Shown here one piece after another: positions 41,335 to 53,238 of a stretch of 64,000 nt of DNA (its first letter is position 1; each line of letters starts with the position of its first letter). Under the pieces are notes generated by a model, which saw only the letters and a list, made by a program, of their open reading frames with translations, made no database searches and was not told the origin of the DNA. The translations under genes were made by a program, and so were the position numbers. Source of the stretch: Microplitis mediator (taxonomy: Eukaryota > Arthropoda > Insecta > Hymenoptera > Braconidae); contig NC_079978.1 of the NCBI RefSeq assembly GCF_029852145.1, forward strand, positions 10,476,801 through 10,540,800, given 5' to 3'.

Positions 41335-41532
41335 TCAAAAGTTATAATTGAATTTTAAAAATTGTTTAGGTATATCAACTAGTGTGAGTTTGTAATTAAT
41401 AAAATTTCGTGATCTATTAGCGAGCAAATATTTTTTTATAAAAGGACACGATGGCGCGTCCTCTATAATTGCAATTAATCTGTCAATGTGGTATTTAATT
41501 TTTGTTTGTTTATCTCGTTTTAGTGTAGGCAT
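41335..41532 (-). CDS. Leader ORF a of element B (65 aa, basic motif)
   Basis: The likely start is the ATG at 41532 (MPTLKRDKQTKIKYHIDRL). An upstream in-frame ATG at 41628 would add 32 residues with no likeness to the other two ORFs. The shared basic motif is less exact than between ORFs b and c. The C-terminal part has a hydrophobic/basic mix (IIEDAPSCPFIKKYLL). It is the first ORF after the primer site. Confidence 0.4.
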   Translation of the reverse strand: MPTLKRDKQTKIKYHIDRLIAIIEDAPSCPFIKKYLLANRSRNFINYKLTLVDIPKQFLKFNYNF

Positions 41533-41628
41533 ACACTTGTAGTGGTAATAATGTGTGTGGCAAGTAATATTGTAGGTAACAATAAATTGTGATAGTCTTT
41601 GAAAAATTAGAATTGAAAACTTCCTCAA

Positions 41629-42349
41629 ATAAGGTTTTATTTTAAAAACAATAGAAGTTCAAAAATAAAATTGCAGCAAGTTTTAGGAAAAGAATAATTG
41701 AGTTATTAATTGCAAAGAATAAAAAGTTTCTTGAGAGTAATTCAGATTTTTATTCCAGAATTTTATTTTAAAATAAAGATTAATATAGAAAAAGTCTCAA
41801 ATAAAAGGTTAAAGGTTTTAGATTTTTAATTATTTTGAAAAGATCTCAAATTAGTTTTAACGCGTTGAATATTTTCGAATTATATGCGATGGATAAAATT
41901 TATCAAAATGATTTTAAAAATTAAAATAATAATTTTGACTGAAAAAAAAAATAGTTTAATGATTGAATTAAGAAAATTAAATCAGTTTTGTTTTACTTTA
42001 AAATATCAAAAGAAAAATTTTGTTTTTAGAGTTTAATGTAGTTGTTTAATTTGTAAAGAAATTTATGAAGAGAATTTTTTTTTTTTTTTTTGAAAAATAG
42101 AAAATATTGTTGATTTGAATTTCAAAAATTTTTGGAATATAGAATCTTTAATTTGAGAATTTATTGAAAATTTATAAGGTTTTGAAGACTAGAATTTTGA
42201 GGGTTAAAATTTGAGAATTGAATGCTTAAAATTACAAGTTGAAATTTAACTCGGAAATTTCAACAAGGCAGGACGTTTTATTTTAAATTGGTTAAAATAA
42301 GAATCGAATAAGATTTATAAATTTTAAATAAAAGAACGATTCACCAGCG
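41629..42349. other. Untranslated leader of element B, AT-rich
   Basis: Highly A/T-rich with many aaatttt and ttgaa phrases; no ORF or strong structure seen. Confidence 0.6.
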
Positions 42350-42368
42350 TATCCCACCGCTGTCACCA
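42350..42368 (-). other. Primer binding site, tRNA-Leu type (element B)
   Basis: On the minus strand TGGTGACAGCGGTGGGATAC starts 11 bases after the 5' LTR. Its complement ends in a CCACCGCTGTCACCA acceptor, close to the tRNA-Leu-type site of element A. Confidence 0.7.
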
Positions 42369-42379
42369 AATTTTTCGAC

Positions 42380-44352
42380 TGTCACGATCGGAGAGAGTGA
42401 AGGCGACGGGCGAAGGGTTATATTTAATTAATTATTTACTTGAAAACTACCCGTAATATTTATTCTATAACTCAACCAAGGAGCCAAAAAGGACCGTCAC
42501 GTGGCTAGTGTGAGAATGTTAAATATTCGGTAATATTTCGAAATAGTAAATAAGTCTATTTTGTACCGAGCGGAAGTACAATAGACTATCCCGATTATTG
42601 ACCTGCGTGGCTTAGGATAGGTCCGGGATATTAGAGCGAATGGAAAGTAGGTAGGTGAATGTGGGCCCTCGAGAAGTCCCTGTTCTTTACGTCTGTCTCT
42701 TTCTGTACCCGTTCACTTGTGAATGTTAGAGCAAGAGGTATAACAAGAAAAAGATATATTTTATAAAAGGAAAGAATTGTATATTCTTATATGTTGTTTT
42801 ACATAGGTGTGTTATACTTTTAACAATATTTAATTAGACTTACCACTCAGGTTGAAGTGGTGTACAATTTTTCGCAGATCACACTCTCTCACAGTTCACC
42901 AATTTGAATTTATGATTGCGAAATCATACAGTCTATGTCTTTTATTTTTAATTACACTGGGACACGGCACTGTGGCTTCGTGAATTAGATTCAGTGGAAT
43001 TAAAAGCACTATTCGGATTCGAAGCTACTGGGGTACCGAGATGATGCACTCCCCTATCTATCGAATACGAACGCGAGTTATTTTATTTCAATTCAGGATT
43101 TAGATCTAGGAGTCCGGATTCCTAGGCTGTGGACCGTCACGAGACCGATGATCCTGTTTTGAGCGAGTCGAATCAACCGAGATTTTAGCAAGTTTAAAAT
43201 TTAAGTATTTGACCAAGGAGCCCGATTGCCTAGGCGGTGGACCGTCACGTGGCCAATGATTAAAATTTCAGACTCTGATTCGCGGCACTAATCGGACGTG
43301 GCCGTTTAGAACTAATCTTTAGGTCGATAGAATTTCAGACCAAGAACCGGCGATAGATTTTAGCTATTGACTCGAGATCCGGCAGAGATTACTTTAGATT
43401 AGCGATTGACTGCCTTCGTTAGTTTTTCGGCAGTTTATATACCCTAGTTTTGAATGGGGGAAGTGTATTGGTTCCTATGGATTTCTTCCTGGTTTAGCTC
43501 ATCGATGATGATCTAATGAAGTATTACGCAAGGGTACCAGATTCGGTGGTCATCTTTGTGACAAACAAATGAGTAATTCACGCAGTAGGTGTAGTGTTAG
43601 CTATAATTTCCGGGTTTAGGGAATTGAGATGCGTCAAAAACATGATGCGTAAGTCTTCCGGGTTTGCATGTGAAAAACAAATGCGTAAGCATGTTGAGCA
43701 ATCTATGTTATAAGTCCGGTATTGGTAAAAGGGTGTCTAGATATATCTCAAAAATAAACAAAAATATGATGCGTGAATATTCCGGATTTGGAGGTCATCT
43801 TATGTGACAAAAACAACTGAGTAAGCCTATTGAGCAATAGTTTGGAAATCAAAATATGACTAGAAATATTGAATTTAAGTTATAAGTAACGTCAATCATT
43901 TAGCTCGTAAAGTTGTTTACCACGGATTTATCAAAGGCCCAGTGCACACGTGCAAGCGTCCCAAGTAAAGTGGACGACGATTTCATCATAATTTCGATCA
44001 TCTATCTGATGCTATGCTTACACACACATACACACACATTCTATTGTAAATGTATTGTCGCAAGAAGTACGCAGGTAGGTGTGGATGCAAGATGAGTATA
44101 CTTCTAAGCATCATAGTTAGACTGAGAAAAGATGACAAAGAGAAAGGGACAGATAGGTATAACGTAGTCCCATCTGTTTATCCCTGTCCGTTCACGGTCA
44201 TCGTGCATACACGTACATAGATACCAGAGAAAGGTCAAATTATTGGGCGTAGTCGAGTATTTTTGTAAACAAAAATAATGAGAAAAATAAATAATAATAT
44301 AAACTATTGTTTTGATCGATTAAATCGCAATTTATATGTATCGATTGTTACA
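42380..44352 (-). repeat. 5' LTR of element B
   Basis: 1973 bp; one difference from 15341-17313 noted by eye. Followed at 44353-44356 by the ATAG target duplication. Confidence 0.95.
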
Positions 44353-44356
44353 ATAG

Positions 44357-46040
44357 TAAGATCTGAACAATAATTGATCAGTCAATTATCAAGTGGTGTA
44401 CTGTGTCTTACGAGTACTAAAAAAAACAAAACGTACCTAATTATTTCTTCGACAAAACAAAAAAAATAAACGCAACTAATTATTTCAACGAATTATTCAC
44501 TACCGGTCAATTAAGTTATAAGATTCGCGAAATTTATCTGCGCTTGAACAAAAAAAAAAAAAATAAAACGGAAATATTTATTTTTAACAAATTATTTACT
44601 GCCTGTAAGTTAGATCATAAAATTCGCGAAAACTTATCTGCACTGGAACAACAAAATAAAGCATAAATAATTATTTCATCAAATGAGTTACGACCTGTAA
44701 ATTAGATAATGAGATTCACGGCACTTATCTGCCCTTGAACACAAAAAAAAAATAAAACGTGAATAACCATTTCAACAAATTGTTTACTACCTGCAAATTA
44801 CATTATACGAGTCACGAAATTTATCTGCACTTGAACAAAACAAAAAAAAATGAAACGTAAATAATTATCTCAATCAATGATTTACTACCTGTAAATAAAA
44901 TTATATTACTCGCGGAGACGCGGAAGGCTCGCTGGCTCTGGCTGACAATGTTTTTTTTTTCTTTTTTTTTTTTTTTCTTGTTTATTACCACACCGACATT
45001 TATATAACCGCGAAATAAAAAAAGAAAATTACCAAAATAAAATTAGTCACTACTGCTAATAATTACAAACAGTTGTCATAATCACGAAAAAAAACAAACT
45101 CATGAATAGAAAAGATCTGCCGATGAGCGCAATATGAATTTACCACTCACCCTCTGGTATCCGCCGTCCTGGAAGTCGTTGAATTCCGATCCCTGGCGTT
45201 TCCCAGCAGGTCTGGTTCAGCAACTCCCAAAAAAAAACTCGGCACCAACAACAACAACACCAATACTCTTCGACGCTGCCAAGCACACGCGGTACAGCAA
45301 CAAGTTGCTTATTTTCTTTTCCCGGGCAGGGTGAATATGGCCCACTCGGTTCAATTACTTTATTTAAAACAACAAAAAAAAAATCAGCTTTAGCAACAGA
45401 CTGATGATTTCACTACTGTAAAATCGTCTACAATTTATAAATTAGCCGTTAGCGGTCCGGTAAATTTTTGCACGTGTTCACAGTAACAAGCTTCCAGCAA
45501 TGGCCGCCACAACGTGAGTACTCGTCGATCTCCCTCTCGGTTCCCCACCCCGTTGACCAGTTCGGCTGTGTTCCCAGAGATGGCGCAAGCTGTCCCATAA
45601 TTCGTTTATTCGAGTCCGTGGCTCGGAGTTTTGGCGCGTGTGCTACCGCGTTTGAATTTTTCCCACTAGCTAACTGCTCAACCTTTGGGCTGGTCTGGTC
45701 TCGACCTGCGGCTGCTGCTCCAGTGACCCCCTCGTTGATCGCGGTCCTGATCCGGTGGGGTGAGTGGTCGTGTGTCACCAGTAACTTAAAACTACTTATC
45801 TTAACTAACTTATTTAACTAACAATAGCATAGTTTCACCTACCAGAGCCTTCGAGGATCGTTGTTGGAAGCCTGCTACCCGTCGCGTTACCCTACCTGTT
45901 TTTTTTTTCTCTCCCTGTCACTCCCGTGTGCCTCGTAGGTCGCTAATAATTATTATTATTCGACTAATAAAAATACAAAAAAAACAATTTTATGTGAACG
46001 CGTGGGATTCGCCGAGGACTGGACAACTCCAGATGTCACA
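44357..46040 (-). mobile_element. Right part of putative solo LTR (begins at 14885)
   Basis: Continues the sequence interrupted by element B and ends GATGTCACA followed by ATAT. It holds a five-unit tandem repeat (44431-44908), several poly-A and poly-T runs, and a GC-richer half (45120-46020). Overlapping ORFs on opposite strands around 45450-45820 look like chance. Low-copy tandem repeats and A-runs are common in LTR U3 regions. Confidence 0.5.
44431..44908. repeat. Five-unit degenerate tandem repeat (~100-bp period)
   Basis: Each unit runs aataattatttcaacaaat, ttactacctgtaaatta, attcgcgaaa, ttatctgcacttgaaca, then an A run ending in ataaaacg. Units differ by 10-25%. The last unit is cut short. 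It lies in the putative solo LTR. Confidence 0.85.
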
Positions 46041-46568
46041 ATATATGCATATTAATCATCAAGATTAATAGAATATCCAATGGTGAATCTTTGGATATTT
46101 CAAGCATGATTAACGATATTACCCGCTAATTGCATGAAAAGTAACATTTTAATAAGAGTAACAAAGACGGAAACAATTCTGTGGGAAGTAAGCTGTCGTA
46201 GGGAATCAGTTCCCCCAGAAATCTGTAAGATAGCACCACTTACCGGTTAAATGTTCATTTATCCAAAGAATCAATGCAACGGTCGATACCTAGCATCTCG
46301 TTGTTATAGAGCGTCCGCGAGAACGACGAACGTCGCACAAAGAGGAGACCGATTGGACACTACCTATCCCACTCTCTCACATACTAATCGTAACCCTCTC
46401 CCTCAGACGCACACGCGTGGCTAATACTTTAGAAAAAAAAAACACCATAAAAAACTAATTAATAAAATTTCCTTTGGTAGATTTTTTTTTTTTGTTTTGT
46501 TTATTATATATAAAAATTTTTTTTGTACATAAATTTCTTACATTAAGAAGTTTGGAAAATTTTTGAAG
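46041..46568. other. Non-coding sequence
   Basis: No ORF or repeat recognised; a GC-richer patch lies at 46310-46430. Confidence 0.5.
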
Positions 46569-46834
46569 AAAGAATCATCTAAAGGTAAGTGAGAGACATT
46601 TAAAACATTTTCTCTCTATTGATCGATTTGTAAATGCAACGTGATCAAGCTCGAAGGCGTTTGGGTTCGTACTCTTCGAAAAACCCACATTAAATAATAA
46701 ATATAGGAAGTGAAAACCTTCCTCGTATTCTTTACTGTTGTCCGCATCCTCCAAATCGCTCGTTAAATTCTTTTATCGCTACCAAAGGGAGAAATCCCGG
46801 ATAATAGATTTGAATCTAAGCGGCGGACATAACA
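46569..46834 (+). repeat. LTR fragment related to the 3' end of LTR A
   Basis: About 97% identical to 1627-1892, from aaagaatcatctaaag|gtaagt to ggacataaca. Upstream and downstream sequences do not match. Either a truncated LTR of another copy, or a conserved U5 segment of a subfamily with a different U3. Confidence 0.8.
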
Positions 46835-47358
46835 GAGTTATAGTTTAAGAATAAAATATGGAGTAACGTTTGGCTACAGAAAATTTATATGGGAAATTTA
46901 TTATGGGATATGGGTTGCGACTAAAGTTTGGGAAAGGATAAAGTTTGAATTTTGGAATTACAGTTTTTGGTGTATTGAGTATATGGAAAAGTCGGAGCAA
47001 CCGTAGAGTGGGGCTCAAGTAATTGCCACCCACTTGCCTGACCCTATGAGACTTCCGTGTGGAGTGCAGAGGTCTAGCTGGAATGCTAGCGCTTAAAAAT
47101 AAGGACTATGGACTAGGTGTATGAGATCAGTATTTGTTATTATGATTGGCAGGACTCAGCGATGGTTTAGTGACCACTATCGCTGTGGAAGCCGCTATTT
47201 CTGGTCATTTTTGGAGTTTTGGATTTTGTTGGTAGGCCTTAGTGGACAACTTTGACCAGTGTGCTGCTGAGGGTAACCGTTGGTCACTTAGATTTAAGAA
47301 TTTAGTCTGCGATCTCACCGAAGCCAAGTCCAGGAGAGCAAACACATTAGGATATCCA
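46835..47358. other. Non-coding sequence, possibly LTR remnant
   Basis: No gene seen. A 63-codon ORF on the minus strand is not convincing. Confidence 0.4.
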
Positions 47359-47928
47359 TTAGGGTGGGTTGAAAAAAAACTTTTTTTTTGTTTTTCTTAG
47401 CATGGGGGTAGAATTTGTACCTTATAGAAAAAAAAAATTTTTCAAGAAAAAAAAAATTTTTTTACTCAACATTTTGAGGTGGCCCACTCGTTTTTAAAAT
47501 AAATAATCGACCAAACGGGGTAGTCCTAACAAAAAAAATTACATGGTGTTCTAGAATCTGTAGGGTGTCCCCTTAAAAGCTAATTGAAAGTCAGAAGTTG
47601 AAAAAAATTTTTTCCTATTATTTTTGTAATTTAAGTAAAAAATCTAAAAAATGAAAAGCATTTTCTTTTGAATTCAAATGAAAGTGAAGTAAAAGAAAAT
47701 CACATTGGACAATTATTAGATGTTTTCCACGATTTTGGACAAAAACAAATTTTTTTCGTTGGAACTACTTCGTTTAATCAATTATTTATCTAAAAAACGA
47801 GTGGGCCACCTCAAAACGTTGAGTAAAAAAATTTTTTTGTTCTTGAAAAATTTTTTTTTTTATAAGGTACAAATTCTACCCCCATGCTAAGAAAAATAAA
47901 AAAAAAGTTTTTTTTCAACCCACCCTAA
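47359..47928. mobile_element. Foldback MITE, 570 bp, TIR TTAGGGTGGGTTG, TSD TATCCA
   Basis: The ends TTAGGGTGGGTTGAAAAA and its reverse complement frame inverted arms of about 150 bp, including cttagcatgggggtagaattt and gaggtggcccactcgttttt. TATCCA is repeated at 47353-47358 and 47929-47934. The interior is AT-rich and non-coding. A non-autonomous DNA element. Confidence 0.9.
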
Positions 47929-47934
47929 TATCCA

Positions 47935-49129
47935 TACTCAATAGAATGCGACTTAACTATTGTCGTGGAGTCTTTGAGATCAAGTTGGAGTTATGGAGTA
48001 AAGTATAGAGAGCGGGTATAAATGGCGATGATGTTTTTAGTTTGGGGAGTACAGTACGGGAATTCGACTCTGGTCACTTGAAGTGAGCAGACGTGTTCAG
48101 GAGTGATGCTTCAGAAAGCTACAGGTTGGAATTATCGTTACAGAAGTATTATTTCAAACAGTGTGAGACGTTACTTGATATTTTATTCATCAGTAATCAG
48201 GTATGAAATAATTATTATAAATAATTAATCGAGTTCGAGTTAGAGTCTTGAGGTATTATGCTACGGTTTTAGTCAAATAAATGATGGAAGATCTGTGAAA
48301 ATTATGAGAAAGTAGTTACAGTTTAGAGTCATGTTCGCGATTTATTGTTAATATTATTTTTATGAAATAGTTATAAGGAATATGTTAGTCAGTAAGTTAA
48401 TTATTGCCTAATTAACGTCAAAATGAGATTCAGGTACGTTAGTCGTACGATTTTGCTAAAGAAAATATCTAGAGTAATGACTTTAAGATTATTGTTCTAG
48501 TTTACCAGATACTATTTGAGTATCGGTTAGCTCCAGTTACTTAATTATTTTAATTAATTATTTTAAATTAATTCAGTTATAAGGTTTTGACGCGCATCAT
48601 GTAGATGCCAAGTTGCCGTCCGTCCGGATTTATCTATTTGTTGTATTTTCCGATTCAGTATTTTGTTATAGAGTAAGATTATTTGTATTATGTTCTAGTA
48701 TTTTGTTCATTGCTAAATAAAAATTCCAAGTCCGCGAACAATTTGCACGAGTTTGGGATGATTTAACCTGGACCACTCCCTCTCTCCATAAACCTACACA
48801 CTGAGCGACACCATGGCATACCGTAACTCTGTTTTAAGTTTTCCAGTCTTCGTCTTGTTTCGCTTATAAGTTCTGAGCATTTTAGTTTTAGTTTAAATTT
48901 TATTTTGCGTGGCTTTGGTGATAATTCCACAGATCAAAAATTATCCAGTTTATTTATGAGTGGTTTATGAGATAATTCCACAGATCAAAAATTATCAAAT
49001 TTTCATGATTTACTGGTTTGCTGATTCCAGTGATAAAAATTACCTGGCGCCCTATCCGGATTGAGACTGGAGGCTAAAGGCAGAGAACGAAGTTGCAGCG
49101 CAAAAATTTAGCGTATAGTATGTAAATAT
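47935..49129. other. Non-coding, with LTR-like end and a primer-site-like sequence
   Basis: No ORF. A 25-bp phrase (gataattccacagatcaaaa) occurs twice, near 48920 and 48972. TGGCGCCCTATCCGG at 49045-49059 looks like a retroelement primer site, and the preceding sequence might be the end of an LTR, but no element body follows. Confidence 0.35.
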
Positions 49130-50883
49130 TCATACGTACGTACGTACGTACGTATGTATGTAAATATTCATACCTCATGAATGAATAAACCGATTTTAAA
49201 CTTTAAGGTGTCATTCGACGCGGCTTGTCAACGTCTTGAAGCTGTGAAAAATTGAGCTTGATCTGAAGAGCTTGTTCAGAGATATTTCAAAAATAAAAAT
49301 TTTTCAAAAATGTTTTTTTTGGATTACTCTTAATTTACTGGATGGACTGATTCCAAAATATGATCAGCTCTAAAACTTCATATGCCACGTCGAATGCTAC
49401 CAAAAAAAATCGAAATCGGATAATTCATCCAAGAGAAACCGTTGACGAGGAATTGAAAAAAAAAATTTTTTTTAGTTTTTGTGAAATTTCTCAAAAACGA
49501 CTGGAGATATCAATTTCAAAATTTGATCAGCTGTAGAACTTTATGGAACGCGTCGATTGCCACCTCAAATATCTCAATCGGTTAAATCGTTTAAGATATA
49601 TCGTTGATAAAAGTAATAGTAAAAAACGTTTTTTTCGAATATCTTTTAAATCACTAGACCAAAGAATACCAAAATCTGATCAGCTCTAGAACTCAATAAA
49701 GCACGTCGATTGCTGCCTTAACCATCAAAATCGATTTATTAGTTCGCGAGATATTGTGGCAGAAAGAAATGCTAAAAACGGTTTTTGTCGAAAACAACGG
49801 CTTACAAACGTATTTTCGAGCTCGAAGAGCTCGAAAAAGTGTTCACAACAGTGTTTTCGAGCTCAAGGTGCTCAAAAACAGCGGGAAGTTTTAGGGCTGG
49901 CCCGCAGGGTCAACCGATAGACAGATTTTTTTAACTTCCTGCTAAAAAAATTGAAAATTCTAACGAATTCGGGAAGTTATTGGTTTCGGTCCGATTTGCA
50001 TAAACCGAATTTCTATCATACTTTGACGTTTTAAGGTTCTAGGAAGCTATCCTGACTAATTTCACGATGATGTCCGAGTGCATGTATGTGTGTACGTACG
50101 TATGCACGTATGTATCTATATATTCATAACTCTTGAACGGATGGACCGATTTTGATCTTTGAGATGTCATTCGACGCGGTTTGGTAATATCTTGAAGCTG
50201 TAAAAATTTGAGCGCCATCGGTAGGGTGCGTTCGGAGATATTTCAAAAATAAAATTTTTTCAAAAATGGTTTATTTGGATAACTTTTAATTTGCTGGATG
50301 CATTAAATCCGAAATCTAATCAGCTCTAAAACTTCATAAGCCGCATCGAATATTACCTCAACCATCAAAATCGGTTCATTCGTTCAAGAGAAACCGTTGA
50401 CGAAAGAATTAAAAAAAAAATTTTTTTTTGGTTCTTTCGAAATTTCTCAAAACCGACTCAATATATCAATTTCAAAATTCGATCAGCTTTAGAACTTGAT
50501 TAAACACGTCGATTGCCACCTCAACTGTCTCAATCGGTCAATTCGTTTACGAGATATCGTGGATTAAAAAAATAGTGAAACATGTTTTTTTCGGATATCT
50601 ACAAAAAAATTGAATCATTCGATTCCAAAATCTAATCACCTCTAGAACTTAATCAAACTCGTCGATTGTCGCCTCAACCATCAAAATCGGTTAATTCGTT
50701 CGCGGGATATCGTGGGAGGAAGAAACGCTAAAAAATATTTTTTTAGAAAACAATGGCAAACAAACGTATTTTCGACCTCGAAAAGCTCGAAAATGTATTC
50801 ACAATAATGTTTTCGAGCTCAACGAGCTCGAAACTAGCGGGAAGGTGTGGGGCTGGCCCGCAGGGTTAACCGATAGACCGATT
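49130..50883. repeat. Two large tandem units, each of ~120-bp subrepeats
   Basis: Unit 1 (about 49130-49930) and unit 2 (about 50090-50883) share tcattcgacgcgg, tcttgaagctgtaaaa, gagatatttcaaaaataaaa, and both end ggctggcccgcaggg. Within each, a subrepeat with aaaatctgatcagctctagaac, cacgtcgattgccacctcaa and aatcggttaattcgtt returns three times. A linker (49927-50110) matches the repeat fragment at 507-693. Tandem gtac runs are at 49131-49160 and 50085-50110. Non-coding. Confidence 0.8.
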
Positions 50884-51870
50884 GTTTTTTTTTGGTTACT
50901 ACCAGAAATCGATAGTATATGACAGAATAAAATTCTGTCAGAAGATCAGCTCCGAAACTTAAGTTTTAGAGGAAGCTCATCGCGATTTTTGATTTCCTAT
51001 TTAAATAATATGGGAAAAAAATTTTTTAGTTTGGAAATTTACACCTCAGCAATGGCTCATTGTACGGATATGTGCAGCATACATTGTTGTAGGGAATTTA
51101 ACGCTCTAAAAAAAACGTCTCTTATCATTTTTTGATAAATCCGTCTGTTTAAAAGTTATTGGATCTTTAAGTCAAGTTAGAGTAAATTTCGACATCTTTT
51201 CATTTTTCCGGCGAAACTATCAGACTTATCATAAAATGTAATAGTGTCTTTTCTATAAACAATTTTACTTCCGACAAATTATCTCTCATAAAGATTTTTT
51301 AGATTCCGCATAATTTTCTAGTTATTTCCATTTCAATGCCAATCTCTTAAAACCGACCAGGACACTATTTTATTAGGAGCTTGACATTAAAATCGCGATA
51401 ACTATAAAATTATGCGAAATTTGAAAAATCTTTATGATAGGAGGACTGTAGGAAATAAAATTGTTTAAAAAAATGATGCTATGACATTTTATGATAGGTC
51501 TGATAGTTTCGCCGGAACAGTGAAATGATCTCGAATTTTACTCTAATTCGACTTCGAGATCAAATAACTTTCGAACAGATGGATTTATCAAATAATAATG
51601 ACAGACATTTTTTGGAGAACCTTAAATTCCTGACAAAAATATGTGCCGGGCTTATCCATACAACAAGCCATTGCCGAGGTAAAAAATTCCAAACTAAAAA
51701 AATTTTTTTTCCCATGTTATTTAAACGGGAAATCGAAAATTGCGACGAGTTTCCTCTAAAACTTGAATTTAAGAGCTGATCTTCTGACAGAAATGTCATT
51801 TTATCATATACTATTGATTTCTGGTGGTGCCTGAAAAAAAAAAATTGTTGTTTTTCGACACACCCTAGTG
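50884..51870. mobile_element. Long inverted-repeat element, left end lost
   Basis: Arms of about 460 bp pair around a spacer near 51345-51385: ctaccagaaatcgatagtatatgac on the left and tcatatactattgatttctgg on the right, then gagctgatcttctgac and others. The right end reads CACACCCTAGTG, similar in kind to the TTAGGGTGGG end at 47359. The matching left end is missing, replaced by the tandem array. A short ORF near 51525-51779 lies in the arm and is not supported. Confidence 0.8.
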
Positions 51871-53238
51871 TTTATAAATACTACGAAAATGACAAATCAA
51901 ATAAATTAAGTAACTAACGATGTTTAGTTGCTTTCAGCTGACGTGCAAAAGAAAAATAATATTTTCCACAATAAGAAATACCTACTTAATTGTTTTAACA
52001 ATAACGTGTTAAATTTTGAGATTATAAAAACTATAGAAATTAGTTACGCGTAGCAGGGCGACAAATTTATACAACATATATTCATTCACAAAAGTTTATT
52101 TTTACTGTTCGAAAAAAAAAATTAATTTTGTGATGAGTTATTTTCAATAGAGTAGTTTCAAGGATCTAGATAGTTATTTTTCATCTACATTTAAAAATGT
52201 AATTGGATGAAATTTTATAGTCATTTTCACTCATTAATTTAAAATTTATAAAATCAAATAATTCGCTTTTTATTAAAGTCGAATTCGAATTCGATAAAAT
52301 TTGATAAAATCCTATGAAATGATTCATTTCTAACTATTTGAGAAGTTTTGTTTTTCATTATTTTAATTATCGCAAAATAAATTCAAATATTCCTAAATTA
52401 CCGTAAATGAAAATAAAATAATATAAGCATGATCATGAAGTTTATCTTAATTTAGTTTAATTGAACGCAAGATGTCATCAACAGATTACACATTCATAAT
52501 GATACCAATCAACTTATTACAAATTCTTGCTTTTAAATATTGATAAATAATAAATAATATTCATGTATCATACATAAAATAAATAAGTAATAGCAGAAAC
52601 ATAGCCTAGCAATAGAATATTTTAGTTTTTGCAAAAATTTCTATTATGAGGTCTTTCCAATAAACATTAATGGCAATTACCTTCATGAGGCCTTTCGAAT
52701 TAAAACTAATAATATTTTAATTTTTCTCCATATTATTGAATTATTTAGATAACATAAAACTTTTTAATTTCACATCGACATTGAAATTAACTAGATGTCA
52801 GAATAATAATTACTTTCTGTGAATAATAATGAAACTTATAACTAAATAATATTACTCATTTTAAATAAGAAGAAATTGCACTCAGCGCTGAACATTTATA
52901 GTTATTGATTATTTGTTAGTATAAATTTTTTATACGGCGTAGATAGTAGGAAGTAAGTTTTAATATTCTTGTTAATTTTACGAAGTAGAACTATAATAAT
53001 CGTGAATGTTATTGAATAAAATTATTCTGGAAATGAACAATTACAAAGCTTTTTTTCTGAATTAAGATAACGTTTTGTTACCATATAAATTATTTTGTAA
53101 TTGATACGCCTTGTAAACTAGAAAAAAAAGTAATAAATAAAAATATTCTAAATTTCAGTGGATAAATAATAAGTTTAACTTTTTTCTTATAATATTGATG
53201 CTGACTAGAATATTAAGAGTCTGTTAGCTCTGTAAAAC
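51871..53238. other. A/T-rich non-coding stretch
   Basis: I see no gene, repeat or structure here. Confidence 0.6.

Larger units (their letters stand above)
15341..44352 (-). mobile_element. Giant Ty3/Gypsy element B, nearly identical LTRs
   Basis: Two 1973-bp direct repeats (15341-17313 and 42380-44352) enclose gag, pol and further genes on the minus strand. The ends are TG...CA and the target duplication is ATAG. A tRNA-Leu primer site and a polypurine tract sit where expected. The span is 29.0 kb, or 21.8 kb without the nested BEL element. I found one difference between the LTRs (C at about 15956, T at about 42995), so the insertion is young. All coding regions are open except gag, which is split by the BEL insertion. 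Gene order from its 5' end: three leader ORFs, gag, pol, glycoprotein 1, glycoprotein 2, three unknown ORFs, then a 3' segment with an antisense spliced gene. Confidence 0.95.

Noticed and set aside
45449..45821. Two overlapping ORFs of about 110 codons on opposite strands
   Set aside because: Both lie in putative LTR sequence; neither shows a motif or codon pattern that favours it.
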